From Acidimicrobiia bacterium (GTDB taxonomy: Bacteria; Actinomycetota; Acidimicrobiia; ATN3; PSLF01), in the NCBI GenBank assembly GCA_040289475.1, contig PSLF01000001.1, forward strand, positions 186,942 through 250,941: 64,000 nucleotides of DNA. The letters run 5' to 3'. The notes below the pieces were generated by a model that saw only the letters and a program-made list of their open reading frames with translations, made no database searches and was not told where the DNA came from. Each line of letters starts with the position of its first letter. Position 1 is the stretch's first letter. Shown here piece by piece: positions 37,077 to 46,166 of this stretch. The translations under genes were made by a program, and so were the position numbers.

Positions 37077-38068
37077 GACGACACTTGCCGCTGGCCTCCA
37101 GAAACGAGGATGGTACAACAGCCGTTTACGGCGATCTGGCCGAGCGTCTTTTGCTTGGCCTGGTTTTCGATCCCCGGGTACTTGATGCGAGGGCCGCTCC
37201 GTTGGGTTGTGGAATCTATGAACTCCCCTCCGGCGCGGTCACAGCAGTGGTAGCGGTGCCACCCAAGGCCGACTTGGCACATACGATCTGGGCGGCCCTG
37301 GATTCGCTGAAGGCTGCAGGATGTAGCTTGCCCTCTGGATCGTTTGCCACCCCTAACGATGTGCGCTTTCGCCTCGTCGCCAGAGTCTTGCTCGATACCC
37401 ACTCCCTCCGGTCACAGCTGTATCGTCTTGCCGTAGCGGAAGAGGTCGCTATACCCGATACCTACGTGGCCATAAGTCCTAGATCAAAGTTGGACATCTT
37501 GGCCGAAGCGACGTCTGCTCCCATGCGAGCCGGACCCATCTGGGCAAGTCCATTGCCTGTTTCTAGTCCATCGTCAGTCTCTGTCTATGGGCACACAACC
37601 CCCGCCGAGTCTTACTTCAACTCCGCGTACAAGTCCGAATTGTTCGGCATGGCCTGCCGGAAGCTCGATCGCGAAAAGATAAGGGGAATGCGGAGAGTAC
37701 AGTGGGCAATCATCCCTTTCGCACGGCGCCATTGTTCGTACGTCGGCGACTCTACCATCAAGCCCCACAAAGATGAGGTCGAGCGGGAAATACGTGTCCT
37801 TCATCCAAAAGGACGCTTCAGATGGCGTCGAATCGGGGAACAAAAATATCATTCCGTCGAAGGCACCGATGTTACTCCGTCCAGACAGCCCCTCGACGCG
37901 AGCCTCGGGCGTGTCAGCCACTTCGAGACACAAAAACGAGTGACCTCCCAAAAGCATGGCCGTCTCCGCAAACGGAGAGGTCGAAGTGGGCTTGGCCGTA
38001 GACTTAGAAGCCATCGACGCTGCTACCGCGGCAGCTACGCCCAAAACTATCAATCCCCCTCCTACTAG
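37073..38068 (+). CDS. Hypothetical protein; second half runs antisense through the DUF192 gene
   Basis: A GTG start overlaps the stop of the membrane protein gene, favouring a real gene. The first 165 residues read like a normal protein: DLAERLLLGLVFDPRVLDAR, then GCGIYELPSGAVTAVVAVPP, then VRFRLVARVLLDTHSLRSQL. From about 37570 the frame runs opposite the well-supported DUF192 gene for 495 bases, and the translation there turns basic and irregular (RRVQWAIIPFARRHC). The true end is therefore doubtful: either a stop was lost through a frameshift (a TAG lies at 37564 in another frame), or the tail is translated by accident. No family recognised. Confidence 0.45.
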   Translation: MRRHLPLASRNEDGTTAVYGDLAERLLLGLVFDPRVLDARAAPLGCGIYELPSGAVTAVVAVPPKADLAHTIWAALDSLKAAGCSLPSGSFATPNDVRFRLVARVLLDTHSLRSQLYRLAVAEEVAIPDTYVAISPRSKLDILAEATSAPMRAGPIWASPLPVSSPSSVSVYGHTTPAESYFNSAYKSELFGMACRKLDREKIRGMRRVQWAIIPFARRHCSYVGDSTIKPHKDEVEREIRVLHPKGRFRWRRIGEQKYHSVEGTDVTPSRQPLDASLGRVSHFETQKRVTSQKHGRLRKRRGRSGLGRRLRSHRRCYRGSYAQNYQSPSY

Positions 38069-38179
38069 CCCCATAGCGATCACTCGGATCCAGTCTCGTC
38101 CGGCGGCCTCCTTGCCCTCAGTAGCTCCCAAGCCTTGAGGTATATCGACCCCACCGTGCTCCTCACTACTCCCAGCCAT
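37574..38179 (-). CDS. DUF192 domain membrane-anchored protein
   Basis: A 201-residue protein. An N-terminal polar segment is followed by a transmembrane helix (VIAMGLVGGGLIVLGVAAAVAA) and a linker. The DUF192 domain then reads CLEVADTPEARVEGLSGRSN, FDGMIFLFPDSTPSEASFWM and KDTYFPLDLIFVGLDGRV, with MAPCERDDCPLY near the end, all family hallmarks. The domain is predicted outside the cell; its role in biology is not settled. It starts 14 bases inside panB, so the two form an operon. The convergent gene on the plus strand overlaps its whole 3' part. Confidence 0.88.
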   Translation of the reverse strand: MAGSSEEHGGVDIPQGLGATEGKEAAGRDWIRVIAMGLVGGGLIVLGVAAAVAASMASKSTAKPTSTSPFAETAMLLGGHSFLCLEVADTPEARVEGLSGRSNIGAFDGMIFLFPDSTPSEASFWMKDTYFPLDLIFVGLDGRVADVRTMAPCERDDCPLYSPHSPYLFAIELPAGHAEQFGLVRGVEVRLGGGCVPIDRD

Positions 38180-39107
38180 AACGGGCTTTTAGTGCTTGAG
38201 CAACATCTTCGGACAGATCATACGACTCTTCATCCGACGGAAACCGGCCCTCGATAACAGCTGATGCGTAATTTGAAACTGCTTCTACGGCAAGGGTCTC
38301 CAGATCCCCGAACGACCTAACGAACCTCGGGCGGCGTTGCGAGCTCATGCCCACAATGTCGTGGAAGACTAACACCTGACCGTCGCAGTGGGGGCCGGCA
38401 CCTATCCCGATTGTCGGCACTGACACCTCGTTTGTGATAATGCGGGCTAGCTCCCTAGGTACACACTCCAGGACAATCGAAAATACGCCAGCTGCTTCCA
38501 AGGCTTTTGCATCTTCGATCAGTCGATATGCCGCGTCGGCAGCCTTGCCCTGCACCTTAAACCCCCCGAAACTGTGCACCGATTGGGGAGTGAGGCCGAT
38601 GTGGCCCATAACAGGAATTTCTGCATCGAGTAAAGCCTCGATAGTTCGAATTCGCTTCGATCCTCCCTCGATCTTTACTGCTGCGGCACCGCCCTCTACT
38701 ATCATCCGACCCGCGTTCTTAACCGTTTCTTCGGGAGATACGTGGAAACTGAGATAGGGCATGTCGGCCACTACGAGGGGGGTGCGCAAGGAACGGGTCA
38801 CGGCGCCAGTGTGGCGTACGATATCGTCCACCGTGACCGCGAGAGTGGTGTCGTATCCGAGCACCACCATTCCCAACGAGTCGCCTACAAGCACGATATC
38901 AACGCCAGCAGCCTCGGCAACTCTGGCAGAGACGGCATCGTACGCCGTCACCATTACGATTGGTCGCCCCGATGGACCACTGTCGCCGCCGCCTTTCCCT
39001 TCGGCCCGCATCCTTGTATATTTCCGGGCCTGCACCTCGGGAACGGTAACTGGGGACCGAATTCGAGAGGGATTTTCCTCAGAAGGTACGGGTGGAAGCG
39101 TAGTCAT
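38166..39107 (-). CDS. panB: 3-methyl-2-oxobutanoate hydroxymethyltransferase
   Basis: First committed step of pantothenate (coenzyme A) synthesis: transfers a one-carbon unit from methylene-THF to 2-ketoisovalerate, the product of the ilv pathway encoded nearby. Seen: MVTAYDAVSARVAEAAGVDI, VGDSLGMVVLGYDTTL (metal-binding Asp), ADMPYLSF, VKIEGG and GHIGLTPQSVHSFGGFKVQG, then GIGAGPHCDGQVLVFHDIVG. The first 40 residues (PPVPSEENPSRIRSP) are a polar extension beyond the family's usual start. 14-base overlap with the DUF192 gene. Confidence 0.95.
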   Translation of the reverse strand: MTTLPPVPSEENPSRIRSPVTVPEVQARKYTRMRAEGKGGGDSGPSGRPIVMVTAYDAVSARVAEAAGVDIVLVGDSLGMVVLGYDTTLAVTVDDIVRHTGAVTRSLRTPLVVADMPYLSFHVSPEETVKNAGRMIVEGGAAAVKIEGGSKRIRTIEALLDAEIPVMGHIGLTPQSVHSFGGFKVQGKAADAAYRLIEDAKALEAAGVFSIVLECVPRELARIITNEVSVPTIGIGAGPHCDGQVLVFHDIVGMSSQRRPRFVRSFGDLETLAVEAVSNYASAVIEGRFPSDEESYDLSEDVAQALKARYGWE

Positions 39108-39133
39108 CGTTCCTCCTCCGTCCAGTGCCCTCG

Positions 39134-40639
39134 TTAGCTGAATACAGACGGGCTACCGGCGGTCACTCGCTTGCTCAAGTCTAACTCAGCGCTATCTTCA
39201 TCCAGGTCGATCAAATCCCTACCGGATACGGCATACCAAATGAGCAAGCCGGCAAGCACCAGTGCTCTGGCATAAACAGAGGCAATAAAAATCGTCCTCC
39301 ACCCGCTCGGACCCAAGTTAGGAGAGTACGCGAACCACCAAAATCCGCTAGCCAAAAGTACGGCATCAGCTGCGAAATATGAAGCGATCAGTGGCCAAGG
39401 CGTCTCCACGACCACAAAAAACACAAGCATCCACAGGGCGTACTGTGGAGAGTGAACCTTCGAGACGAGTAAAAACAGGCAGACGACAGCGCCGAACGTC
39501 GCCCATGGGTCCCTCCCTTTCCGACTCTGGTGCAATAGCAGCCCGAAAAAGCCAGCTAAAAACAGAACAAGGGATGCGACATCCACAAATTCCTTGTAGC
39601 TCTGCGAGGTTGGACCTCCCATAATCACAGCCGAAAGGCCGAAGAGCGCTATGCCTACACACCCAACGAGCCACACGACCACCGCCGCGGCAGGGGCCGT
39701 TTTACATGCGCGACCACGGCGACGCAGTCCTACTACATAGCCCACTAGCAGACCACCGCCGGCCATCCATGAGATTGTTGGAACCCAACTTGCCGGTGCT
39801 GTCCTGTGGGAAGGGATGCTCATCCATTCTGCCCACCAATACCAGACGGTTCCGAAGTCCGGCGACCGTCTGGCATGAAAAGCGAATACTCCGAGCCATC
39901 CCTTGAGGGAGCCGTCTTTTAAAAGCTCCAGCACAACGAAGGGGGCGTTGACAACTGTCCAAGTGGCGACAGCAGCACCAACTAACGCAACTCCATGACG
40001 CACAGCACGCCCTTTTGCGATGGCAGCCACTGCAAGCGAAGGAACCCCATACGCGGGAAAAAGTTTGGCCGCGGCACCTAGACCCGTCAGAGCTCCGACC
40101 CGAAAGGTCTTGCCTCTGCTCCAGGCCCATGCCGCCCCAGCGAGTGGAGCCACTGCCAGTAGATCCCAGTTATGAAACGAGTAAAAAACCAGCGGTGGGC
40201 CAACAGCGAACAGCAATGCCCTTTTGTATTTCGGCTTGACGGCCTCGAACAGGGCCATCGTGGCAGCCAGCGCAGAGATTGCGAGGAATGGAACATTCGC
40301 GATGAAAAAGGAGACGTGAGACGTGGATAAATACGACGCTCCCCACATCTCTATGGCAATAAGAACCGGATACTCGAACGTCTTCTCCTCTACATAAGGC
40401 ATGCGCCTTTGGTCTAAGCCCCTCAATCCGTAGAGCGGCTGAAGGTCGTTGTAGCAGAGAGTTGTGTACTGAATGTACCCAGGCGGTCCCCACGGTCTGT
40501 AAAGGCACGGGGCCTTCATTGCCAATCCGACTGAAAGCGAAACTAGTGTCGCCGAGATTACAATTGCTCGCCACTTTCGCTCGGATAAAGCTACCCGATC
40601 GCGACCGTCGTGATCACTTCCTCCAACAAGTCCCTGCAG
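39134..40639 (-). CDS. GT87 (DUF2029) polyprenol-sugar mannosyltransferase-like membrane protein
   Basis: Multi-pass membrane glycosyltransferase of the GT-C fold, about 501 residues. Seen: YTTLCYNDLQPLYGLRGLDQ, TFEYPVLI, a series of hydrophobic helices, and GALTGLGAAAKLFPAYGVPS, typical of actinobacterial DUF2029 mannosyltransferases using polyprenyl-phosphate-mannose. The first usual start codon in frame is a TTG at 40525, but it falls inside the first transmembrane helix (IVISATLVSLSVGLAM). Reading further up, a CTG at 40639 sits seven bases after GGAGG, and that site begins right at the PBP stop codon, so I extend the gene to CTG. Same order as M. tuberculosis ponA1-Rv0051. Confidence 0.82.
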   Translation of the reverse strand: MQGLVGGSDHDGRDRVALSERKWRAIVISATLVSLSVGLAMKAPCLYRPWGPPGYIQYTTLCYNDLQPLYGLRGLDQRRMPYVEEKTFEYPVLIAIEMWGASYLSTSHVSFFIANVPFLAISALAATMALFEAVKPKYKRALLFAVGPPLVFYSFHNWDLLAVAPLAGAAWAWSRGKTFRVGALTGLGAAAKLFPAYGVPSLAVAAIAKGRAVRHGVALVGAAVATWTVVNAPFVVLELLKDGSLKGWLGVFAFHARRSPDFGTVWYWWAEWMSIPSHRTAPASWVPTISWMAGGGLLVGYVVGLRRRGRACKTAPAAAVVVWLVGCVGIALFGLSAVIMGGPTSQSYKEFVDVASLVLFLAGFFGLLLHQSRKGRDPWATFGAVVCLFLLVSKVHSPQYALWMLVFFVVVETPWPLIASYFAADAVLLASGFWWFAYSPNLGPSGWRTIFIASVYARALVLAGLLIWYAVSGRDLIDLDEDSAELDLSKRVTAGSPSVFS

Positions 40640-40652
40640 AGCTCTCCCTCCA

Positions 40653-43100
40653 TCAAGTGGAACTGGAACTCGGTGACGGCGAGGCAGATGGGCTTGGAGA
40701 CCGTCTAGGAGAAGGCGTGGGTGACGGACTCGGCACCGCCTCAGCAGGGCTCGGCTGGGGCGAAGGGGTAGGAGTGGGACAAGCGGGAGTGTCTATTTCC
40801 GCAATAGGCGATGAACGCGGGTCTAGACACGGATCGGATGTGGCCCCAACGATTCTCCCCGTGAACTTAGGTGTCACGAATGATGTGGCCTTCTTTCCCT
40901 CCAAGGCCTTTTTCATGTACCGAGCCCAGATGCTCGCAGGAAACGTGCCCCCAGCAACGGCCCTTCCGTGAACATTGGTCATTTTGTGTTCGCGACCCTC
41001 GGGAAATCCCATCCAGATTGCGGTGGAGTACTGCTGGGGAGTGTATCCGACAAACCAGGCGTCCCCGTAGTCCTCCGTAGTTCCCGTCTTCCCAGCGGCA
41101 GGACGGCCAATGGCTGCGCCCTTTCCTGTACCTCTCGCAATCACAGCCTGTAGTGCAAAGTTCACCTGGTCAGCTTCGTTTTCCTCGAGAACACGGTGCT
41201 TCGGCGAAGACGCCTCCTCCAAGACGTTTCCCTCAGAGTCCAGCACTTTGTCGACAGCACGAGCGGAAGTAGCCAAACCCCGGTTTGCGAAAACCAAGTA
41301 CGCTGTGGCCATGTCCAGAGGCGACACCTCCTCCGAACCAAGCACTATTGCGGGGGTAGGCTGCAATTTCGCCTCGATTCCGAGTCGTTTGGCCATCTCG
41401 ACCGTTGCCTCAGCGCCCACCTCAAGCTGAAGCTGGGCATAGATAGTGTTGATTGAGTTAGCGGTCGCGACTACCAAGTCTTCGGTTCCGTAAGCTGCTC
41501 CTCCGTAGTTCTTGACCTCCCATGTTCCGCCTCCGGGTAGCTTGAGAGTAATAGAAGCAGGGCCGGGGAACCTCGACTTGAGAGATATGCCTTTGTCGAT
41601 GGCGGCTGCGAGGGTTATTGGCTTGAATGCCGATCCCGGCTGCCGACCGCTACCCCCTCCAGCTGCACCCGTAGCGAGGTTTACCTCGCTGGCTTGATAG
41701 TCCCGTCCCCCAATCATGGCAACTATTCGGCCCTCGGAATCAAGCGTCACAATCGCCGCCTCAGGATCACCTGGCTTATCCAGTACCGAGTCGATCGCCT
41801 CCCTTGCGTATGACTGCAGCCCGGGATCGAGGGTCGTGTACACCTTCAGACCCCCTTTGAATACCCTCTCTGAGGTGTACTTAGAAATGAGGTACTGCCT
41901 TACATAGTCGACAAAGTACGCAGCTGACGGAGGGCCGCTCAACTGCGCTCTTGGGGGCGGCAGGACGCACTGCTTCCCTTGCGAGGGAGCCTGGCCTGCC
42001 TCGCAACGCTCGAACCCCAACGAAGACCACGACTCATAGTCACCTTTTGAGATATAGCCTAGCTCTGCCATTGCTGCCAACGAGGCGTTTCGCCGAGCCT
42101 TAGCTGCCTCGGGGGCTTTTAGCGGGTCGGCAAGCTCGGGTGCCCGTATCAGACCCGCAAGAACAGCTGCTTCAACTGGATTGATCTGAGATGCGTCCTT
42201 CCCGAAGTACACGCGAGCGGCGGCTTGTGCTCCGTAGGCGCCTCTACCGAAATAAATACGGTTCAAATAAAGCGAGAAAATTTCATCTTTAGTGTGTCTA
42301 CGCTCAAGCTTGACAGCGAGAGCTGCCTCTTTGAGTTTTCGTGTTAGGGTGCGTTCGCCCCCTGTGTAAACGAGCTTTACATACTGCTGAGTTATCGTGC
42401 TCCCCCCCTGAGTGACCTCACGGTTTCGGATAGCCGCCCACAGTGCTCTTGCTGCCCCGCGTAAATCGACGCCTCTGTGGTGGAAAAAATTGCGGTCCTC
42501 GGTCGCTATAACAGCGTTTTTGAAGGACTCGGATATCCGGTCCAGCGGAACGATCACTCTGTTTTCGCCTGCATGAAGCTGGGCCAATTCAGCACCCGAG
42601 GAGTCGTAAATGAACGTCGTCTGCGGGGGGGCGTCGACGTCGGGTGGAAGCTCTACTCGAGACAGAATATAAGCCAAGCCCAGAACCCCAATAACCGCGA
42701 GTAGCAACGTTGCGAGGAGAATCCATCTCAGTCTAGGTAGAAACGGGATCCGCTTCTTTCGGTACCGAACCTTTGACGGTCGAGACGTGAGTCGAGACCG
42801 TTGTTTGTCCTTTACTTGTCGGGCGCTTCTTTTTTCTCTGGTGACTTCGTTTGAATTTCTCCGTTGGGCTGAATCGCTCCGCTCGTCCAAAAGAGCAGAT
42901 GCCGCACGTTTCGAAGGTTGAGCAGTGCGCCTTCCCCCGCTGCCTTTACTCTCGGTACGAATCGGCTTCGTTTGCTCACTCTCTGCAGAAGATCCTCCGC
43001 CTTGTGAGGATCTCCTCGTTCGAGACCCCCCAAGAACACGTGGATCGGAACTTATATCGGCATCTGCTAAGGAACGCCGCTGTGCCGGGCGCTTTGCCAT
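40653..43100 (-). CDS. Class A penicillin-binding protein (bifunctional transglycosylase/transpeptidase)
   Basis: An 815-residue peptidoglycan synthase. A long basic, disordered cytoplasmic tail (about residues 1-120) precedes one transmembrane helix (WILLATLLLAVIGVLGLAYI). The GT51 domain has the catalytic Glu in VIATEDRNFFHHRGVDLRG, then QGGSTITQQYVK and KDEIFSLYLNRIYFGRGAYG. The transpeptidase has PGSAFKPIT (nucleophile Ser490), a SxN-type NSINTIYAQ, and AGKTGTTEDYGDAWFVG. The C-terminus is Pro/Ser repeats (SPSPTPSPRRSPSPSASPSP). The Thr/Ser-rich tail of the cytoplasmic part is where PonA1 of M. tuberculosis is phosphorylated. Gene order with DUF5318 and GT87 matches Rv0049-Rv0051. Confidence 0.94.
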   Translation of the reverse strand: MAKRPAQRRSLADADISSDPRVLGGSRTRRSSQGGGSSAESEQTKPIRTESKGSGGRRTAQPSKRAASALLDERSDSAQRRNSNEVTREKRSARQVKDKQRSRLTSRPSKVRYRKKRIPFLPRLRWILLATLLLAVIGVLGLAYILSRVELPPDVDAPPQTTFIYDSSGAELAQLHAGENRVIVPLDRISESFKNAVIATEDRNFFHHRGVDLRGAARALWAAIRNREVTQGGSTITQQYVKLVYTGGERTLTRKLKEAALAVKLERRHTKDEIFSLYLNRIYFGRGAYGAQAAARVYFGKDASQINPVEAAVLAGLIRAPELADPLKAPEAAKARRNASLAAMAELGYISKGDYESWSSLGFERCEAGQAPSQGKQCVLPPPRAQLSGPPSAAYFVDYVRQYLISKYTSERVFKGGLKVYTTLDPGLQSYAREAIDSVLDKPGDPEAAIVTLDSEGRIVAMIGGRDYQASEVNLATGAAGGGSGRQPGSAFKPITLAAAIDKGISLKSRFPGPASITLKLPGGGTWEVKNYGGAAYGTEDLVVATANSINTIYAQLQLEVGAEATVEMAKRLGIEAKLQPTPAIVLGSEEVSPLDMATAYLVFANRGLATSARAVDKVLDSEGNVLEEASSPKHRVLEENEADQVNFALQAVIARGTGKGAAIGRPAAGKTGTTEDYGDAWFVGYTPQQYSTAIWMGFPEGREHKMTNVHGRAVAGGTFPASIWARYMKKALEGKKATSFVTPKFTGRIVGATSDPCLDPRSSPIAEIDTPACPTPTPSPQPSPAEAVPSPSPTPSPRRSPSPSASPSPSSSST

Positions 43101-43150
43101 GTCAGCAGGGGACGCCGTCTAGTCGCACGCCGACAGCCTCCTAAGCCGAG

Positions 43151-43543
43151 CTACCGGGCTTCTTCTGCGGCACTGCGCCTGGAAGTGTAGGCACGGCCCG
43201 TAACAAAGCTCCGAACAAGATGGTTCCAGTAGCAGCCAATGCAAACTTCAACTTCGTAACAGACGAACTCGTCGTGCTTGCTGATAAGGAACTCCATCTT
43301 GTCGGGCGTGCAAATCCTTCCGTTGTACCTCCTCAGGCTGGGACCGAAGGCGTAAGAGACGCGCTTTAATTTTCGCTCCCTGCACACCGGGCATCGCTGA
43401 GAGGCATCGGAGCCTAAACTAGACGCCGCCCTGACGAGCTCCGGGTGTGCATCGCAGATGTCGGCTTTAGAGATGCGGCCTGTCCTGAAGCGCCTTATAA
43501 CATCGTTCTTTGCGAATGTGTAATCGACGACTCGTCCGATCAT
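43151..43543 (-). CDS. DUF5318 family zinc-ribbon protein
   Basis: About 130 residues. Seen: VDYTFAKNDVIRRFRTGRIS, CDAHPELVRAA, then the first Cys pair in RCPVCRERKL, LKRVSYAFGPSLRRYNGR, and CIGCYWNHLV with the second pair. This order matches the actinobacterial DUF5318 protein (M. tuberculosis Rv0049), which sits next to ponA1. The start is taken at the ATG at 43543, nine bases after GGGA; a GTG/ATG at 43570 adds nine residues. The zinc ribbon suggests nucleic acid or protein binding; the function of the family is unknown. It is divergent from ino1. Confidence 0.85.
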   Translation of the reverse strand: MIGRVVDYTFAKNDVIRRFRTGRISKADICDAHPELVRAASSLGSDASQRCPVCRERKLKRVSYAFGPSLRRYNGRICTPDKMEFLISKHDEFVCYEVEVCIGCYWNHLVRSFVTGRAYTSRRSAAEEAR

Positions 43544-43570
43544 ATCGACACGTCCCAGATCCAGCATCAC

Positions 43571-43997
43571 GAGGCTCTATCCGCCGAGCAGTCTGCACGA
43601 CCTAGATGCCATCCCTTCCAAGATAACCCAGCTGGCCATGAGATTGGGCACTCTCGTTCGTTCATTTGCAAGGACGCGGAAACATAACTGTCTGCTATAT
43701 TGTTGGTCTTGCTAGCCACGTGCTAGTTGGGTCGCGGCGCCTAGCTCTTAGCGCCGCCAGCAGTGGTTCGTTCTCCCGGCCTCACCGAGGCGGCGATCGG
43801 GTAGCGTCAGACCGACGTCTGCGAGTCAGTGGTTTGCAGCCCTTCTCCGATCCGGTCTCGCGCCGTAGCTTCTGGGATCCAGCAGGAGTATCGAAGGTGC
43901 TAGGCCGAACAGGGCTGTCTAAGCAAAGCCTGAGCGCACCGCCGGGCAATGGTGACGTCCTAGGACCGGGCGGCGACAGCCTGCAGGAGGTGAAAAA
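43571..43997. promoter_or_regulatory. Long leader upstream of ino1
   Basis: About 430 bases without a supportable gene. A TATATT box near 43695 could be a -10, which would leave a leader of almost 300 bases. A perfect palindrome GTCCTAGGAC lies at 43957-43966 and AGACCGACGTCT at 43810. The ino1 ATG follows a strong GCAGGAGGTG. No known riboswitch class is recognised by eye, but a leader this long deserves folding. Confidence 0.4.
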
Positions 43998-45119
43998 ATG
44001 AGCAAAAAGGTAAAGGTTGCGATCGCCGGAGTCGGTAACTGCGCCTCGGCTCTGGTTCAAGGTATCGAGTACTACAAAGACGCGCGACCAGACGAATTTG
44101 TTCCTGGGCTAATGCACACAGTGCTCGGCGGATACCACGTAAGAGACGTTGAGTTCGTTGCCGCATTCGACGTGGACGCGGCAAAGGTAGGCGTAGACCT
44201 CGCCAAGGCCATCTTCGCCCCGCCCAATAACACTCTCCGCTTTGCTGAAGTTCCCGAGCTCGGCGTCGAGGTCATGCGCGGGCCAACCTTGGACGGCTTT
44301 GGCAAGTACTACAAACAGTCAGTGGAAGAATCACCAGCGGAAGCCATAGATGTTAGCTCTGTCTTGGTCAAGTCTGGCGCCGACGTGCTGGTGAGCTACC
44401 TACCGGTGGGCTCCGAAGAGGCAACCCGGTACTACGCTCAGGCTGCGTTGGAGGCGGGCGTTGCCTTTGTGAACTGCGTGCCTGTTTTTATCGCCAAGGA
44501 TCCTTCATGGGCTAGAAAGTTTTACGAGGCCGGATTACCCATCGTCGGAGACGACATAAAAAGTCAAGTCGGCGCCACGATTACTCACCGGGTCTTGGCC
44601 AAGCTTTTCGAGGACCGCGGGGTGGTCCTTGACCGAACAATGCAACTTAACGTTGGCGGAAACATGGACTTCAAGAACATGCTCGAGCGAGAGCGACTCG
44701 AGTCGAAGAAAATTTCGAAGACCAATGCTGTCACCAGCCAGCTTCGTCAGGGTATCGAACCCGAGAATGTACACATCGGGCCCTCCGACTACGTGCCCTG
44801 GCTTCATGATCGAAAGTGGGCGTACATACGTTTAGAGGGCCGAGAGTTCGGAGACGCTCCCATAAGCCTCGAATTCAAGCTCGAGGTGTGGGACAGCCCT
44901 AACTCTGCCGGCGTCGTTATCGACGCGATCCGTTGCGCGAAGCTCGCCATGGACAGGGGAGTTGGCGGGCCTCTGATTGGTCCCTGTGCCTATTTCATGA
45001 AGAGCCCGCCGGTTCAATTCTCCGACGACGAGGCTCGCCAGATGGTCGAGGAGTTTATTGCTGGGGAAGTATCTGACGTAGCCCAAGCAGCCCTCACCGA
45101 ATTCCTGGCACAGCAGTAA
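43998..45119 (+). CDS. ino1: Inositol-3-phosphate synthase
   Basis: Converts glucose-6-phosphate to inositol-3-phosphate with NAD, feeding phosphatidylinositol and mycothiol in actinobacteria. Seen: [22 protein letters not shown] (NAD-binding), [34 protein letters not shown], and [20 protein letters not shown], then [13 protein letters not shown]. The 373-residue length fits the bacterial type. It sits divergent from the DUF5318-PBP-GT87 group, as in M. tuberculosis (Rv0046c), and mannosylated PI is a plausible sink for both inositol and the GT87 product. Confidence 0.95.
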   Translation: MSKKVKVAIAGVGNCASALVQGIEYYKDARPDEFVPGLMHTVLGGYHVRDVEFVAAFDVDAAKVGVDLAKAIFAPPNNTLRFAEVPELGVEVMRGPTLDGFGKYYKQSVEESPAEAIDVSSVLVKSGADVLVSYLPVGSEEATRYYAQAALEAGVAFVNCVPVFIAKDPSWARKFYEAGLPIVGDDIKSQVGATITHRVLAKLFEDRGVVLDRTMQLNVGGNMDFKNMLERERLESKKISKTNAVTSQLRQGIEPENVHIGPSDYVPWLHDRKWAYIRLEGREFGDAPISLEFKLEVWDSPNSAGVVIDAIRCAKLAMDRGVGGPLIGPCAYFMKSPPVQFSDDEARQMVEEFIAGEVSDVAQAALTEFLAQQ

Positions 45120-45134
45120 TAAAACGGGGACTCA

Positions 45135-46070
45135 GTGTCGGCCGGCGCGCCGCGCACCGCAGGAAGGGCCTTGGTCGGAATAGCTACCGCTGGGGCTTTG
45201 CTGCTCGCGACAGCGCTTGTTTACAAGGGAAGGTTGGACTTTACACGATCCCCTGCAGGTGCGCCCTCCGGAGGGTGCGCGGCGCTTCCCTCCAATCCGT
45301 CATCCTTGCCGACCGACCAAGTTGCAGCCCGTGGATCGGCTGGTACAGTCGCCATAGCTGCTCCCGTTCAGCCTCCACAGAAAACAACCGTCGATAGCGT
45401 GTCCGTTGTCAGAGTCGGCATCAAAATAGAGCGGAGCCTGTTAGGATACGATCAGTATCGGTGCGAGGGCAATGTCGACCTCTACCTCCCCGCCCCCCCT
45501 GACCTCGCCGTTCAGCCGGAGCTACTTCCATCTCCAGGCAAACGAATCTTTGTTTACATAAGTGCAATCAAACTCGGGCGAGATGTCGTGCCCTCGCTTG
45601 CGGATGCAGCAATTCAAATACCTTCGACGGCCAAGCCTGTCGTGATCGAGGCCAAGAGCTCCCCGTCTCTAAAGGAAGGTGTCACTCAGCTTCCCAGCTA
45701 TCTGATTGCTCCTGCATCTCCTAAAGCGCCCACGTTTCTTCCCGACCCCCAGGTGCCTTTGAGAGTCACTCTCGCCAACACGACCAGCTCAAAGCTTGAT
45801 CGCCAGAAGCTCGAGGAGTTCGGGATCCAAAAATGGTCAGCTACAATCGCCACTCCGGCTGGACAATTTACCGCTAGCCAAGATTTCAATCTTTCATCGA
45901 TTCCCACGCTGGAGCCCGGACAAAGTTACAGCTTTACCACGGTAGCGACATTCAAAGAGCTTGCGGACCGCCGCATCCAGCCAGGAAATGCGGTAATGTC
46001 CGGGGAGATACCGACAAAAAGCCGCCCCATACAAGCTCCTGGCGTGCAGATAACATTCACTGAGATTTGA
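45135..46070 (+). CDS. Hypothetical single-pass membrane-anchored protein
   Basis: A 311-residue protein starting at GTG after GGGGA, 15 bases after ino1. One N-terminal transmembrane helix or signal anchor (VGIATAGALLLATALVY) is followed by a Ser/Pro/Ala-rich linker and an outside domain with predicted beta strands (VVRVGIKIERSLLGYDQYRC, RIFVYISAIKLGRDVVPSL). The pair of cysteines (GCAAL, YRCEG) may form a disulfide. I do not recognise the family. Its place after ino1 suggests an envelope role, but that is inference. Confidence 0.65.
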   Translation: MSAGAPRTAGRALVGIATAGALLLATALVYKGRLDFTRSPAGAPSGGCAALPSNPSSLPTDQVAARGSAGTVAIAAPVQPPQKTTVDSVSVVRVGIKIERSLLGYDQYRCEGNVDLYLPAPPDLAVQPELLPSPGKRIFVYISAIKLGRDVVPSLADAAIQIPSTAKPVVIEAKSSPSLKEGVTQLPSYLIAPASPKAPTFLPDPQVPLRVTLANTTSSKLDRQKLEEFGIQKWSATIATPAGQFTASQDFNLSSIPTLEPGQSYSFTTVATFKELADRRIQPGNAVMSGEIPTKSRPIQAPGVQITFTEI

Positions 46071-46166
46071 ACCTATTTAATGATTCAAATAAACCCCAGG
46101 TTAGCGACAGCTTCTTACAGTCCTTCTGCTCCGTCACATAATCGTGCATCGGGAGACTTCTTACCG

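Noticed and set aside
43666-44001. Plus-strand ORF of 111 codons before ino1
   Set aside because: No ribosome-binding site, irregular composition, and it ends inside the ino1 ribosome-binding region; the leader reading is more likely.
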